Below, one piece after another: positions 1 through 8,438 of a DNA stretch of 64,000 nt. The stretch covers positions 434,001-498,000 of the forward strand of contig NZ_NQOU01000002.1 of the NCBI RefSeq assembly GCF_003576595.1. Direction: 5' to 3'. Both the position numbers and the translations under genes were made by a program. Origin of the DNA: Neopusillimonas maritima. GTDB taxonomy: Bacteria > Pseudomonadota > Gammaproteobacteria > Burkholderiales > Burkholderiaceae_B. Under the pieces are notes generated by a model. That model did no database searches. It was not told where the DNA came from and was given only the letters and a program-made list of their open reading frames with translations. Position 1 is the first letter of the stretch. Each line of letters starts with the position of its first letter.

Positions 1-28
1 TCTGCGATGGCCGCTTTCAGGGGGTTAA

Positions 29-1099
29 ATGAGCAATACAGCACAACTAACACGTATGGTTCGCCTAGGCGAGGCCTTGCCAAACCTACCCGAACAGGCA
101 CTGTTCCACGCCGGGCCACCTTACAAAGAAAGCCCGCCAGACGCGGTATTGAACGCAGCGGCGCAAGCCGCCGTCATGGAAGGATGGGCCACCGACACCG
201 ACGCCGCGCGCGGCTTGCTTTTGCAATCGCCGCCGGCCATTAAATTGCTGCCGGCGCAAGATCACGGCCTGGTCGTTCCATTAGCCCAAGTAGCCGGGCC
301 CTCCACCTGGTGTGTTGAAGTGGGCAACGAAGCATTGAAGGTGTACTCACCGGTTAGCGAAGGGCCTGCACCCGCATTGCGGTTCGGCTCCATCGACCCC
401 CTATGCCGCGAACGCGCACAGAATGACTGCAAGCAATTCGCCGACCACATCAACCCTTTGTTGGAAAACGCGCCCATTCATCCGGAAGCGCTGATGCAGC
501 AGGCCCTGCAATTGGGTGACGACGGCCACGCAATTGTGAGCGCCGGAACAAAACTATGGGTCAACGCACTTGAAAAGCTACCCGACGCCACCCGTGAAAA
601 AATCCTGACCAATGCCGGCTTCGCACTCACCACCTGGATGGCCTATTGCAGTTGGAAGCTGCACACCTCTTCCAGCGCCATTAACGCCATTGGCGCCAAC
701 GGCATTGAGTTCGGCGTGAAATTCAAAAACACAAACGAATGGATCACGGTCAGCGCACCGCCGCCCAGCGGCCCCCGCTTCAAGCCCGATCATCCGGCAC
801 AAGCCCTGGGTGCCATCGGCGATAGCGCCGTGGTCGACGCCTGCGGCTATGGCGGGCAGGCATTGAAAAACGCCCCTACGCTGCTGACCGAATGGAAAGA
901 CTACCTGCCAGACGATGCCACGACACGGCCAGACCACATTCTTTGCCCTGAAAGCGGTTGCATCGACCCGGCGCGCATCCAGGCAGCTCGCCTTGCTCCC
1001 ATCATCAACCTGGCCATTCTTGATCGTCAGGGCGCCGATACCCCGATTGGCCGCGGCCATTACTGCCCGCCGCTTTCCGTCTTTCAACAACCTTCTTAA
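29..1099 (+). CDS. DUF1116 family protein (AllG/YlbE-like)
   Basis: A 356-residue protein that matches the DUF1116 pattern. It has an early 'HAGPP' motif, a 'LGDDGHA' segment near residue 162, the stretch 'NGIEFGVKF' near 226 and 'GDSAVVDACGYGG' near 265, followed by a C-terminal glycine-rich end. The founding enzymes of this family (AllG, formerly YlbE) are subunits of oxamate carbamoyltransferase and act with FdrA/AllF. The protein is shorter at the N-terminus than those homologues. No FdrA gene is visible, because the window begins 28 bases upstream and shows only a possible TAA just before the start. It heads a plus-strand unit with an SDR enzyme and a Rieske oxygenase, so its job here may be catabolic rather than purine-related. 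The family call is good; the reaction is unknown. Confidence 0.7.
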   Translation: MSNTAQLTRMVRLGEALPNLPEQALFHAGPPYKESPPDAVLNAAAQAAVMEGWATDTDAARGLLLQSPPAIKLLPAQDHGLVVPLAQVAGPSTWCVEVGNEALKVYSPVSEGPAPALRFGSIDPLCRERAQNDCKQFADHINPLLENAPIHPEALMQQALQLGDDGHAIVSAGTKLWVNALEKLPDATREKILTNAGFALTTWMAYCSWKLHTSSSAINAIGANGIEFGVKFKNTNEWITVSAPPPSGPRFKPDHPAQALGAIGDSAVVDACGYGGQALKNAPTLLTEWKDYLPDDATTRPDHILCPESGCIDPARIQAARLAPIINLAILDRQGADTPIGRGHYCPPLSVFQQPS

Positions 1100-1111
1100 G
1101 CAGGAACAAAA

Positions 1112-1867
1112 ATGACGCTACAGAACAAAGTTGCACTGATCACCGGGGGGGCAATGGGCATTGGCTTTGCCGTCAGTGAACACCTGGCCGAACAAGGCGC
1201 TCGCATTGTGATTGCCGACCTGAACAACGCGCAGGCCGCAGCCGAGAAACTCAAGCAGAAAGGCCATCAGGCCATCGGCGTGCAAGCCAATGTGGCCGAA
1301 GAAGGCGATACGGAACATATGGCAAAGGCCGCCGTCGACGCCTTCGGCCAAATCGATATTTTGGTCAACAACGCAGCCATTTTTTCATCGATTCAACAAA
1401 AACCGTTTGAACAATTAACCGCGCAGGAATGGCGTTCGCTGGTCGACGTCAACGTTATCGGCCAGTTCCTTTGCTGCAAAGCCGTGCTACCTGCGTTCAA
1501 GGGGCAGGGCGGCGGGCGCATTATCAATATTTCCTCGGGCGTGGCCTTCAAGGGTAACCCGCACATGCTGCACTACGTTGCCTCCAAAGGCGCCATTGTC
1601 TCCATGACACGGGCCCTGGCAACCGAACTGGGGGAACACAACATTCTGGTGAACAGCGTGGCCCCCGGCTTCACACTGAGCGAAGGCGTGATGAAAAACG
1701 CCGAGCTGGCCAAACGCTCATCGCAATTTTCCGTCCGGGGCCGCGCCCTTGCGCGCGACATGCACCCCAATGATTTAGTGGGTGCCGTGGCATTTTTCGC
1801 CGGGCCGGGCTCCGCTTTCATTACCGGGCAAACGCTTGTGGTCGACGGTGGGTCGTACTACCACTAA
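1112..1867 (+). CDS. Short-chain dehydrogenase/reductase (FabG-like SDR)
   Basis: A classical 251-residue SDR. The NAD(P)-binding TGxxxGxG motif is at residues 11-18 ('TGGAMGIG'), the 'NNA' motif at 86-88, and the catalytic Ser/Tyr/Lys are at about S141-142, Y155 and K159. Asp36 at the end of beta-2 suggests NAD(H) preference. It starts 12 bases after the DUF1116 gene and 21 bases before the Rieske oxygenase, so co-transcription is very likely. In such catabolic settings SDRs oxidise alcohols or dihydrodiols; the substrate cannot be read from the sequence. It is not a maleylacetate reductase, which belongs to the iron-alcohol dehydrogenase family. Confidence 0.88.
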   Translation: MTLQNKVALITGGAMGIGFAVSEHLAEQGARIVIADLNNAQAAAEKLKQKGHQAIGVQANVAEEGDTEHMAKAAVDAFGQIDILVNNAAIFSSIQQKPFEQLTAQEWRSLVDVNVIGQFLCCKAVLPAFKGQGGGRIINISSGVAFKGNPHMLHYVASKGAIVSMTRALATELGEHNILVNSVAPGFTLSEGVMKNAELAKRSSQFSVRGRALARDMHPNDLVGAVAFFAGPGSAFITGQTLVVDGGSYYH

Positions 1868-1888
1868 TGCTTTTAAAGGAGTTAAACA

Positions 1889-2947
1889 ATGGAATTCGTC
1901 AAAAATACTTGGTATCCCGTCACCTGGTCAAACGAGGTTGACCGCACACTCACCCGTCATATGATCGCCAACGAGCCTGTTGTGGTTTTCCGTCGCCAAG
2001 ACGGCTCGGTTGCCGCGCTTCACGATGCCTGCCCACACCGGCTTGCGCCGCTGTCTTTGGGCACACTGATCGACGACGCCATCGAATGCGGCTACCACGG
2101 CATGACGTTCGACTGCTCCGGCCAATGTATCCGTATCCCCGGCCAGGAAGTCATTCCCAAAAACGCCACAGTGCGCGCCTACCCCATTGAAGAGCGCTAC
2201 GGCCTGGTGTGGATTTGGCTGGGCGACCCCAAACAAGCCGACATCAGCAAAATGTTCAACGTGCCCCAGTACGGCCAGGAAGGCTGGCACGCGGTACAAG
2301 GCGGCGTTCTGCGCATTGAGTGCAACTATTTAAGCCTGGTTGAAAACCTGCTCGACCCCGCGCACGTCACCTTCGTGCACAAGTCCACCCTGGGCACACC
2401 CGCGGGCGCATCGATTCCGGTTAACAACGATTACGGCGACAACAGCATTTCCGTATGGCGCTGGATCCCCGACGCGCCCCCCATCCCTTTATTCGCCAAC
2501 TTCGCCAAAATGACCGGCCAGGTCGACCGGTGGCACTACTACGACTACACCCCGCCCTGCTTCTTCGATATCGACATGGGCACCTGCGCAACCGGTTCCA
2601 TCAAAGACCCGGAAATGCGTCATACCGGCGTGCAAATGCATTCGTGTCACGTGCTTACCCCGGTTGATGACCGCACCGTTTTGCAATATTGGTTTCACGT
2701 CCGCAATTTCCGCGTCGACGAACCGGAAATAGACCAGGAGTTGAACGCCGCCCTTGAGTTCGCCTTCAAGGAAGACAAGATCATTCTGGAACGGATTCAG
2801 CAAGAGCAGGAACGCGACCCCAATGCCAAGCAAATCACATTAGGCATTGATGCCGCCCCGCGACGCATGCACAAAATGGTTCAAAAATTGATACAGGAGG
2901 AACGCCAACACCTAAACACACCCGCAAATGCTGGCGCGGCCACCTAA
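1889..2947 (+). CDS. Rieske non-heme iron oxygenase, VanA/DdmC-like
   Basis: The terminal oxygenase subunit of an aromatic-ring hydroxylating or O-demethylating system, 352 residues. The Rieske 2Fe-2S ligands are C48-x-H50 and C67-x2-H70 ('CPHR' and 'CGYHG'). The mononuclear iron site is D156-x2-H159-x4-H164 ('DPAHVTFVH'). The N-terminal 'VKNTWYP' and the overall size fit the alpha-only VanA (vanillate demethylase) and DdmC (dicamba demethylase) group, which usually remove methyl or similar groups from aromatics. No VanB-type reductase is present. A separate ferredoxin (4247) and ferredoxin reductase (4584) in the same unit supply electrons, as in the DdmABC system. A good ribosome site (AAAGGAG) precedes the ATG. 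The substrate is unknown. Confidence 0.85.
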   Translation: MEFVKNTWYPVTWSNEVDRTLTRHMIANEPVVVFRRQDGSVAALHDACPHRLAPLSLGTLIDDAIECGYHGMTFDCSGQCIRIPGQEVIPKNATVRAYPIEERYGLVWIWLGDPKQADISKMFNVPQYGQEGWHAVQGGVLRIECNYLSLVENLLDPAHVTFVHKSTLGTPAGASIPVNNDYGDNSISVWRWIPDAPPIPLFANFAKMTGQVDRWHYYDYTPPCFFDIDMGTCATGSIKDPEMRHTGVQMHSCHVLTPVDDRTVLQYWFHVRNFRVDEPEIDQELNAALEFAFKEDKIILERIQQEQERDPNAKQITLGIDAAPRRMHKMVQKLIQEERQHLNTPANAGAAT

Positions 2948-3004
2948 CCACATTAGGCTGCGTCATTTCAACTGAAGCTTTCCAAAAACCATCAGGAGAC
3001 AACC

Positions 3005-4162
3005 ATGAAAACCATGGGAATCAAAGCTTTAATCAGTGTCATTTCAATCATGGGTGCCGCGCAAGTGGCCCACGCCGCCGACGTCATCAAGATTGGCGTC
3101 AATCAACCGCTAACAGGCGTGGTGGCGGCCGCCGGCACCTTTGTTACAGAAGGCGCCAAAATTGCCGCAGCCGAAATCAACGAAAACGGCGGCGTTCTGG
3201 GCAAGAAACTGGAACTTGTTATTGAAGATAACAAAAGCAACCCTACCGAAGCCTCGAACGTGACCGAAAAACTGATCGTGCGCGATAAAGTGCCTGCGAT
3301 CATGGGTGCCTGGAGCTCCACTTACACCCTGGCCTCCATGCCCAAACTCATGGAATACCGCATTCCCATGCTGGTTGAAACCGCCAGCTCGTCGAAAATA
3401 ACCAAACAGGGCAACCCCTACGTTTTCCGCATTAGCCCTACCAGCGCCATGGAAGCGGCCAGTTTTGCCGATCGCGTCAAACCCATGGGCATCACCAAAG
3501 TTGATTTCCTGGTGGTGAATAACGACTGGGGCCTGGGCGCAGCCCAAGCCTACGGCGAAATGCTCAAAGCCCAGGGTGTTGAAGTGGGCGAAACGCACAT
3601 TATGGACGCCGCCGCACAAGACATGACATCGCAGCTTGCCGCCATCAAGCACGCCAAAAAGCAGCCCAGTCATGTATTTCTAACCAGCGGAACCGAGCAA
3701 ATTACCCTGGTGGCCAAGCAAGCCGAGGCCTTGGGTATCGACGTGCCGTTCATTACAACAGGCGGCATCATGCCCCAGCAACTGATCGACCAGGCAGGGA
3801 AAGCGGCCAACAACACCTACCACGTCATGTTCTTTGTGCCCTGGTTCCCCGACGCCACTCTGAACCCTGAAGCGGCACGCGGCTTTGTCGAGCAATGGGC
3901 AAAAATGGGCCTCGACCCAGCCGGCTCACCTGAGGGCGCACGCGGCTACGACGGCATTTACACGCTTGCCGCCGCCATTGAAAAGGCCGGTGAAGCAGAC
4001 CCTGCAAAAATCCAGGCGGCACTTTGGAAAACCGAAATCGACGGGCTGACGGGACACGTTAAGTTCAACAAAGACGGCCCGGCAGGCAAGGAAAGCGGCC
4101 AGAGCGTTCCCATGACCTATCTGGTCAAGATCGAAGACGGCAAGATCCTTAATACCGACTAA
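3005..4162 (+). CDS. LivK-type ABC substrate-binding protein
   Basis: A 385-residue periplasmic binding protein of the branched-chain amino acid/aromatic type (Peripla_BP_6). The first 24 residues form a Sec signal peptide ending 'VAHA', and the mature protein begins 'ADVIKIGV'. The 'NQPLTG' turn and the 'VEDNKS'-like segment (here 'IEDNKSNPTEA') are typical of the family. It lies inside the Rieske oxygenase unit, not beside the ABC transporter genes, which are on the other strand (8439-13007) and carry their own, different binding protein. It probably captures a precursor of the oxygenase substrate and docks on that importer. An AGGAG ribosome site lies just upstream. Confidence 0.9.
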   Translation: MKTMGIKALISVISIMGAAQVAHAADVIKIGVNQPLTGVVAAAGTFVTEGAKIAAAEINENGGVLGKKLELVIEDNKSNPTEASNVTEKLIVRDKVPAIMGAWSSTYTLASMPKLMEYRIPMLVETASSSKITKQGNPYVFRISPTSAMEAASFADRVKPMGITKVDFLVVNNDWGLGAAQAYGEMLKAQGVEVGETHIMDAAAQDMTSQLAAIKHAKKQPSHVFLTSGTEQITLVAKQAEALGIDVPFITTGGIMPQQLIDQAGKAANNTYHVMFFVPWFPDATLNPEAARGFVEQWAKMGLDPAGSPEGARGYDGIYTLAAAIEKAGEADPAKIQAALWKTEIDGLTGHVKFNKDGPAGKESGQSVPMTYLVKIEDGKILNTD

Positions 4163-4190
4163 CCCCCTTACCCAACCTTACTTTTAGCCA

Positions 4191-4225
4191 CCCCACGCAT
4201 GCGCCCCAAGCGCATTCGCGTGGGG
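4191..4225 (+). other. Intercistronic GC-rich hairpin
   Basis: An inverted repeat with arms CCCCACGC (4191-4198) and GCGTGGGG (4218-4225) lies between the binding-protein stop and the ferredoxin start. It is not followed by a run of T. It looks more like an mRNA-stabilising or attenuating hairpin that sets the ratio of the abundant binding protein to the redox genes than like a full terminator. Confidence 0.45.
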
Positions 4226-4246
4226 CCTTCCAAGGAACCCTCATTC

Positions 4247-4570
4247 ATGATCCGTATTCATTATGTCGACCCCGACGGCAACACAACCACGCTTAACGTC
4301 CCCGACGGCCAGAACCTCATGCAGGCGGCGGTGCAAAACGGTATTGACGGCATTGTGGGGGAATGCGGCGGCTCGCTGGTATGCGCCACCTGTCATTGCT
4401 ATGTTGACCCCGCCCGACTGTCTGAACTGAACCCTCCCACGGAAGAAGAGCTGGAACTGCTTGAAGAAGTAGCCGCACAAAGAAAAGACAACAGCCGGCT
4501 GTCGTGCCAGATAAAGGCGTCTGCAGCACTCGACAACCTAAGCATCACCCTCCCTGAAACCCAATATTAA
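4247..4570 (+). CDS. 2Fe-2S ferredoxin, adrenodoxin/putidaredoxin type
   Basis: A 107-residue ferredoxin with the ligand spacing C-x5-C-x2-C ('CGGSLVCATC', near residues 39-48) and a distal Cys in 'RLSCQI'. This is the adrenodoxin/putidaredoxin arrangement used by multi-component oxygenases. An upstream in-frame ATG at 4199 would place the start inside the hairpin and add residues not found in the family. The ATG at 4247 follows an AAGGAA ribosome site and is preferred. It should carry electrons from the reductase encoded 13 bases downstream to the Rieske oxygenase encoded upstream. The size resembles DdmB of dicamba demethylase. Confidence 0.9.
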   Translation: MIRIHYVDPDGNTTTLNVPDGQNLMQAAVQNGIDGIVGECGGSLVCATCHCYVDPARLSELNPPTEEELELLEEVAAQRKDNSRLSCQIKASAALDNLSITLPETQY

Positions 4571-4583
4571 CTATTTCATCCCC

Positions 4584-5810
4584 ATGGGAAACCACATTGT
4601 AATTGTTGGGGCAGGGCAAGCCGGGTTGCAGGCGGCCGAAACACTGCGCGCTGAAAAATACAACGGTCTGATTACCTTGCTGGGCGACGAACCCCATACG
4701 CCCTACCATCGCCCGCCCTTATCCAAAGACGCCCTGAAAGAAAAACACTTTGACGCCCTGACCATGCGCGGACAAAACGTGTTCGAGCGCCGGAAAATCA
4801 CCATGCGAACGGGGTGTCGCGTCTCGGCTATTCACCCCGAGCGCCAAACCGTTGAGCTGGATACAGGCGAAAGCCTGTCCTACTCCGGTTTACTGCTTGC
4901 CACCGGCGCGTCACCACGCCTGTTTCCGGGGCAAGAACCCAATGCAAAAACCATCCATGTCTTGCGCTCGCGCGGGCACTCGGAAGCAGTGGCCGAACGT
5001 TTAAGCCTTTGCCAAAGCCGGCAAGAACCCGTTGTCGTTATCGGTGGGGGGTTTATTGGCCTGGAAGTGGCCGCCGTGGCCCGGGAAATGGGGCTTGAGG
5101 TAACCGTACTTGAGGCGGGCAACCAATTAATGGGCCGGGTGGCCACCCCCGTGCTTGCCAAAACCTTCCAGCAGCGCCATGAAAGCCGAGGCGTTCACAT
5201 CGCGCTGAATGCGCGCGTAACCCATTTAAGCGAAGCCGACGACCACGCCACCATTGAACTGGCCGACGGGCAACGTTTAACCGCCGGCCTGGTTGTAGTG
5301 GCCATTGGCGTAACCCCCAACGACACGCTTGCGCAAGAAGCCGGCATTGTGTGCAACAACGGCATTGTGGTTGACGCATACGGGCGCACCTCGGCACCCC
5401 ATGTTTTCGCCGCCGGCGACTGCGCAGCGCGTAGCAACGGCAACGGCCATTTCCTACGCCTGGAATCCATACAGAATGCCATTGAACAAGGCAAAGCGGC
5501 CGCCCGTTCAATACTGGGCCAAAGTCGCCCCTTCCATGACACCCCGTACTTCTGGTCGGATCAGTTCGATATGAAACTGCAAATTGCGGGCGTAGCACAC
5601 GCGGTGACCACCTCGGTGGTGCGCGGCAACACCTGCGACGCCGCCTTTTCCATCTACAACTATGCCGACGAGCGTTTGGTTTCGGTTGACACTTTGAATG
5701 CGCCCAAGGAACACATTCTGGCCAGGAAAATGTTAAGCCAGGAGGTTTGGCCCACGCCCGAACAGGCGAGCGACCCGAACTTTGACCTGGCTGCGCTGAT
5801 GGAAAGTTAA
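4584..5810 (+). CDS. FAD-dependent ferredoxin reductase
   Basis: A 408-residue NADH:ferredoxin oxidoreductase of the rhodocoxin/putidaredoxin reductase (BphA4, DdmA) family. The first dinucleotide-binding motif 'GAGQAGLQAAE' (FAD) is at residues 8-18 and the second 'GGGFIGLEVA' (NADH) is near 154-163. An 'AAGDCA' FAD-contact motif is near 282, and a C-terminal Reductase_C-like domain follows. It is 13 bases downstream of its likely ferredoxin partner and closes the plus-strand unit. The end of the gene lies two bases from the end of the convergent LysR gene, with no terminator visible between them. Confidence 0.92.
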   Translation: MGNHIVIVGAGQAGLQAAETLRAEKYNGLITLLGDEPHTPYHRPPLSKDALKEKHFDALTMRGQNVFERRKITMRTGCRVSAIHPERQTVELDTGESLSYSGLLLATGASPRLFPGQEPNAKTIHVLRSRGHSEAVAERLSLCQSRQEPVVVIGGGFIGLEVAAVAREMGLEVTVLEAGNQLMGRVATPVLAKTFQQRHESRGVHIALNARVTHLSEADDHATIELADGQRLTAGLVVVAIGVTPNDTLAQEAGIVCNNGIVVDAYGRTSAPHVFAAGDCAARSNGNGHFLRLESIQNAIEQGKAAARSILGQSRPFHDTPYFWSDQFDMKLQIAGVAHAVTTSVVRGNTCDAAFSIYNYADERLVSVDTLNAPKEHILARKMLSQEVWPTPEQASDPNFDLAALMES

Positions 5811-5812
5811 CA

Positions 5813-6775
5813 CTAAGGTATAGCGGGTCGATCAGTGGTAAAAATTTTCTCGGGAATCAGCCCCCGCGCAATAAGGTCGGCGTCCCACGGGGGTACATGC
5901 CCAAAATGCGAGGATATATGTTCAATAAACAACCGCAACTTAAAAGCGTTGCGCGAGGTTGCCGCATAAACAGCACTTAAATTGAATGAAGACAACGTAT
6001 ATTGTGGCAACACCAACTCCAGCCGACCCGACATAAGCGGGCGAGACGCAACCAAAGTAGGAATGCACACAATACCGGCATGTTCGAGCGCGTACTCCTG
6101 CAAAAGATGCACGCTGTTCGTTAACAACTTGGCATTCAAATACAACGAATCCTGGTGTCCATCACGATGGAATGTCCAACGGTCGCGGCTGGGGTAACGT
6201 GAATACAAACCCAATTTGTGGTTGTGCAGATCGCGTGGTTTTTGAGGCGCGCCCTTCGCCTTAAGATACTTTGGGCTGGCACAAAAAACACGACGCACAG
6301 GAAACAAAGGCTTCGATACCAGGTCGACCGACAACGGGGGGAAAATCTGTAATGCGCAATCCACCCCCATCTTGACCGGATCAATTGCGGAATCGCTTAC
6401 GCTGAGCTCAAGACGGATGTCGGGGTAAGCCTCCTGGAAACCATTCAACACCGAAGCAAAGTGCCCTAATACCAGCCCGGTAAGCGCATGCACGCGCAAA
6501 ATGCCGGTGGGCGAACCTTTTGTCGTGCGCATCTGATCGACAAGGTTATTCGCGCGTACCACCAAGTCTTCGCAATCCCGAAGAAATATCTTGCCGGTTT
6601 CCGTTAGACGCACAATACGCGTACTGCGGTGAAACAGCGGCACGCCCACATACTCCTCAAGCTGTTTTATACGGGTGGTAACCACCGAACGTGCCACCCG
6701 CATTTGGCGGGCCGCTTCAGCAAAACTCTGTGTCTGGGCAACCAACGTAAAGGTTTCAATATTTTTCAGCAAGAC
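5813..6775 (-). CDS. LysR-type transcriptional regulator
   Basis: A 320-residue LTTR. The N-terminal winged helix-turn-helix covers about residues 1-62 ('FAEAARQMRVARSVVTTRIK'), and the rest is the effector-binding domain. The ATG at 6775 places the helix-turn-helix in its usual position. A GTG at 6808 would add 11 residues and cannot be excluded. The gene is the last of the long minus-strand catabolic unit, 43 bases after the sulfatase end on the same strand, and it converges with the ferredoxin reductase gene. It is the only transcription factor in the catabolic region, so it is the best candidate regulator of both units. Its effector is unknown. Confidence 0.88.
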   Translation of the reverse strand, partial: VLLKNIETFTLVAQTQSFAEAARQMRVARSVVTTRIKQLEEYVGVPLFHRSTRIVRLTETGKIFLRDCEDLVVRANNLVDQMRTTKGSPTGILRVHALTGLVLGHFASVLNGFQEAYPDIRLELSVSDSAIDPVKMGVDCALQIFPPLSVDLVSKPLFPVRRVFCASPKYLKAKGAPQKPRDLHNHKLGLYSRYPSRDRWTFHRDGHQDSLYLNAKLLTNSVHLLQEYALEHAGIVCIPTLVASRPLMSGRLELVLPQYTLSSFNLSAVYAATSRNAFKLRLFIEHISSHFGHVPPWDADLIARGLIPEKIFTTDRPAIP

Positions 6776-6851
6776 CATGGCAAAATACCTAGGGTTGTGT
6801 CGGCTCACCTACCCAAGCGCGCAATAATAGATATTGTGCCTGAATAATGCG

Positions 6852-8435
6852 CTACCACACACCAATCTCGATGCCGGCCTTCAGTTCCTTCTGATTCCAC
6901 GAAGCGATTGCGTCGGGCGCAATCCCCGTCATGCGACGGCGACAAAACAACCAATCAAGCAAACGACGCTGCATTTGTTCGCGAACAGACGCATGCGACG
7001 GTGATTTACCCAAATCACACAGCTCATCGGGATCGTTGACCAAGTCAAACAACATGGGCGGCAACCCATCAACATGCACATACTTCCATTCATGAGTGCG
7101 CACCATCGTCATATTGCATCGATCCACCGGCGCGCCAATGGGTAACCGAACGCAATCCCGAAAAGCAAACGTGTTTTCACTTACCGCCATATCTTTTGAC
7201 CAACTTTGACCTTCGCCACGCAGCAACGGCAACAAAGATTGCCCTTCCAGCCACTCCATTGGAATGGGTAGATCCAAAGCATTCAGAAACGTCGGCAACA
7301 AATCGACGGCTTCAACAATTTCATTGGAACTTGTTCCTCTGGTTTGATCGGCCTCGGCACTGGGATCCACCACAATAAGCGGGACCTTCACCACGGTATC
7401 GTGGAAAAGCTCCTTATCGCCCAGCCAATGATCCCCCAAATAATCACCGTGATCGCTGGTAAACACGATCAGGGTATCTTTATCCCTGCCGGTTTCTTCA
7501 AGGAACTGCATCAAGCGACCAATTTGATCATCAATTTGGGTAATCAACCCCATATAAGTTGGAATCACTTTTTCACGGACACCATTTTCACTAAAAGTTT
7601 TACTGGGGGTGTAATCCATGAAGCCCCTGAAGACGGGATGCGGATCGTCTTTTTCGCCGGAACTTCGCTTTACGGGCAATATATCGTTAGCCGTGTACAT
7701 GTCGTGATAAGGCGCCGGCGCTACATACGGCCAATGCGGCTTGATAAATGACAAATGCAAAACCCAGGGACGCTCACCTTGCTCTTCAATGAACTGCATT
7801 GCGCGGCGGGTCATATAGGGCGTTTCACTATGCTCCTCTTTAACCTGCGCCGGCTGGTCCGCCCAACGCAACTTCCATCCGCTTTGAATCGCGCCTTCTT
7901 CACTTAACGATGAATTGGCAAAATCGTGCCATGGATTATCACTTTGATATCCGTGTGAACGAAGGTAGTCACAGTATTTATTGTTTTCTACTTTGAATCC
8001 GGGTGGCCATAGTCCATCATCACGCTCATAAGGCTCAAACCCGCCCTCCATCAATAATCGCCCATGATCGGTATGAGTATCAATTCCCAGGCGCGCTGCG
8101 CCGTTAATGTCAGGCTCAACATGCGTTTTACCCACAACGGCGCAGCGCACATTATGCGGCGTCAAATGAGCGCCTAAGGTTTTAAGAGAGACAGAAAGGG
8201 GAATAAAATTCCATGCCGACCCATGGCTTGTGACATAGCGGCCGGTATACGTCGACATGCGGGAAGCACCGCAAACCGGCCCCTGCACAAAGGCATTGCT
8301 GAATCGCACACCTCGTTTCGCCAAACGGTCGATATTGGGCGTTTTAATAGAAGGATGCCCATAGCAGGCCAGATAATCCCAACGCAACTGGTCGGCCATA
8401 ATAAAAAGCACATTCTTTACAGAGCGAGAAGTCAT
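6852..8435 (-). CDS. Sulfatase / phosphonate monoester hydrolase family
   Basis: A 527-residue alkaline-phosphatase-superfamily hydrolase. The N-terminal metal motif is 'MADQLRWD' (D15). The formylglycine signature is C55-G-A-S-R59, the CxAxR variant of CxPxR, and is followed by 'TGR'. A second metal motif, 'TSDHGDYLGDH', lies near residue 330. The Cys would be converted to formylglycine by a maturation enzyme not seen here. No signal peptide is present, so it should act in the cytoplasm. Family members hydrolyse sulfate esters or phosphonate monoesters. Placement three bases downstream of the LivM permease suggests it desulfates an imported aromatic ester, but choline-sulfatase-like or phosphonate activity is also possible. 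Confidence 0.85.
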   Translation of the reverse strand: MTSRSVKNVLFIMADQLRWDYLACYGHPSIKTPNIDRLAKRGVRFSNAFVQGPVCGASRMSTYTGRYVTSHGSAWNFIPLSVSLKTLGAHLTPHNVRCAVVGKTHVEPDINGAARLGIDTHTDHGRLLMEGGFEPYERDDGLWPPGFKVENNKYCDYLRSHGYQSDNPWHDFANSSLSEEGAIQSGWKLRWADQPAQVKEEHSETPYMTRRAMQFIEEQGERPWVLHLSFIKPHWPYVAPAPYHDMYTANDILPVKRSSGEKDDPHPVFRGFMDYTPSKTFSENGVREKVIPTYMGLITQIDDQIGRLMQFLEETGRDKDTLIVFTSDHGDYLGDHWLGDKELFHDTVVKVPLIVVDPSAEADQTRGTSSNEIVEAVDLLPTFLNALDLPIPMEWLEGQSLLPLLRGEGQSWSKDMAVSENTFAFRDCVRLPIGAPVDRCNMTMVRTHEWKYVHVDGLPPMLFDLVNDPDELCDLGKSPSHASVREQMQRRLLDWLFCRRRMTGIAPDAIASWNQKELKAGIEIGVW

Positions 8436-8438
8436 AAT

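Noticed and set aside
2-28. Possible tail of an upstream gene ending in TAA at 26-28
   Set aside because: Only eight codons are visible and an alternative frame ends in TGA at 30-32, so neither can be supported.
5053-5598. Minus-strand open frames opposite the ferredoxin reductase gene
   Set aside because: Arginine/cysteine-rich shadow translations without motifs.
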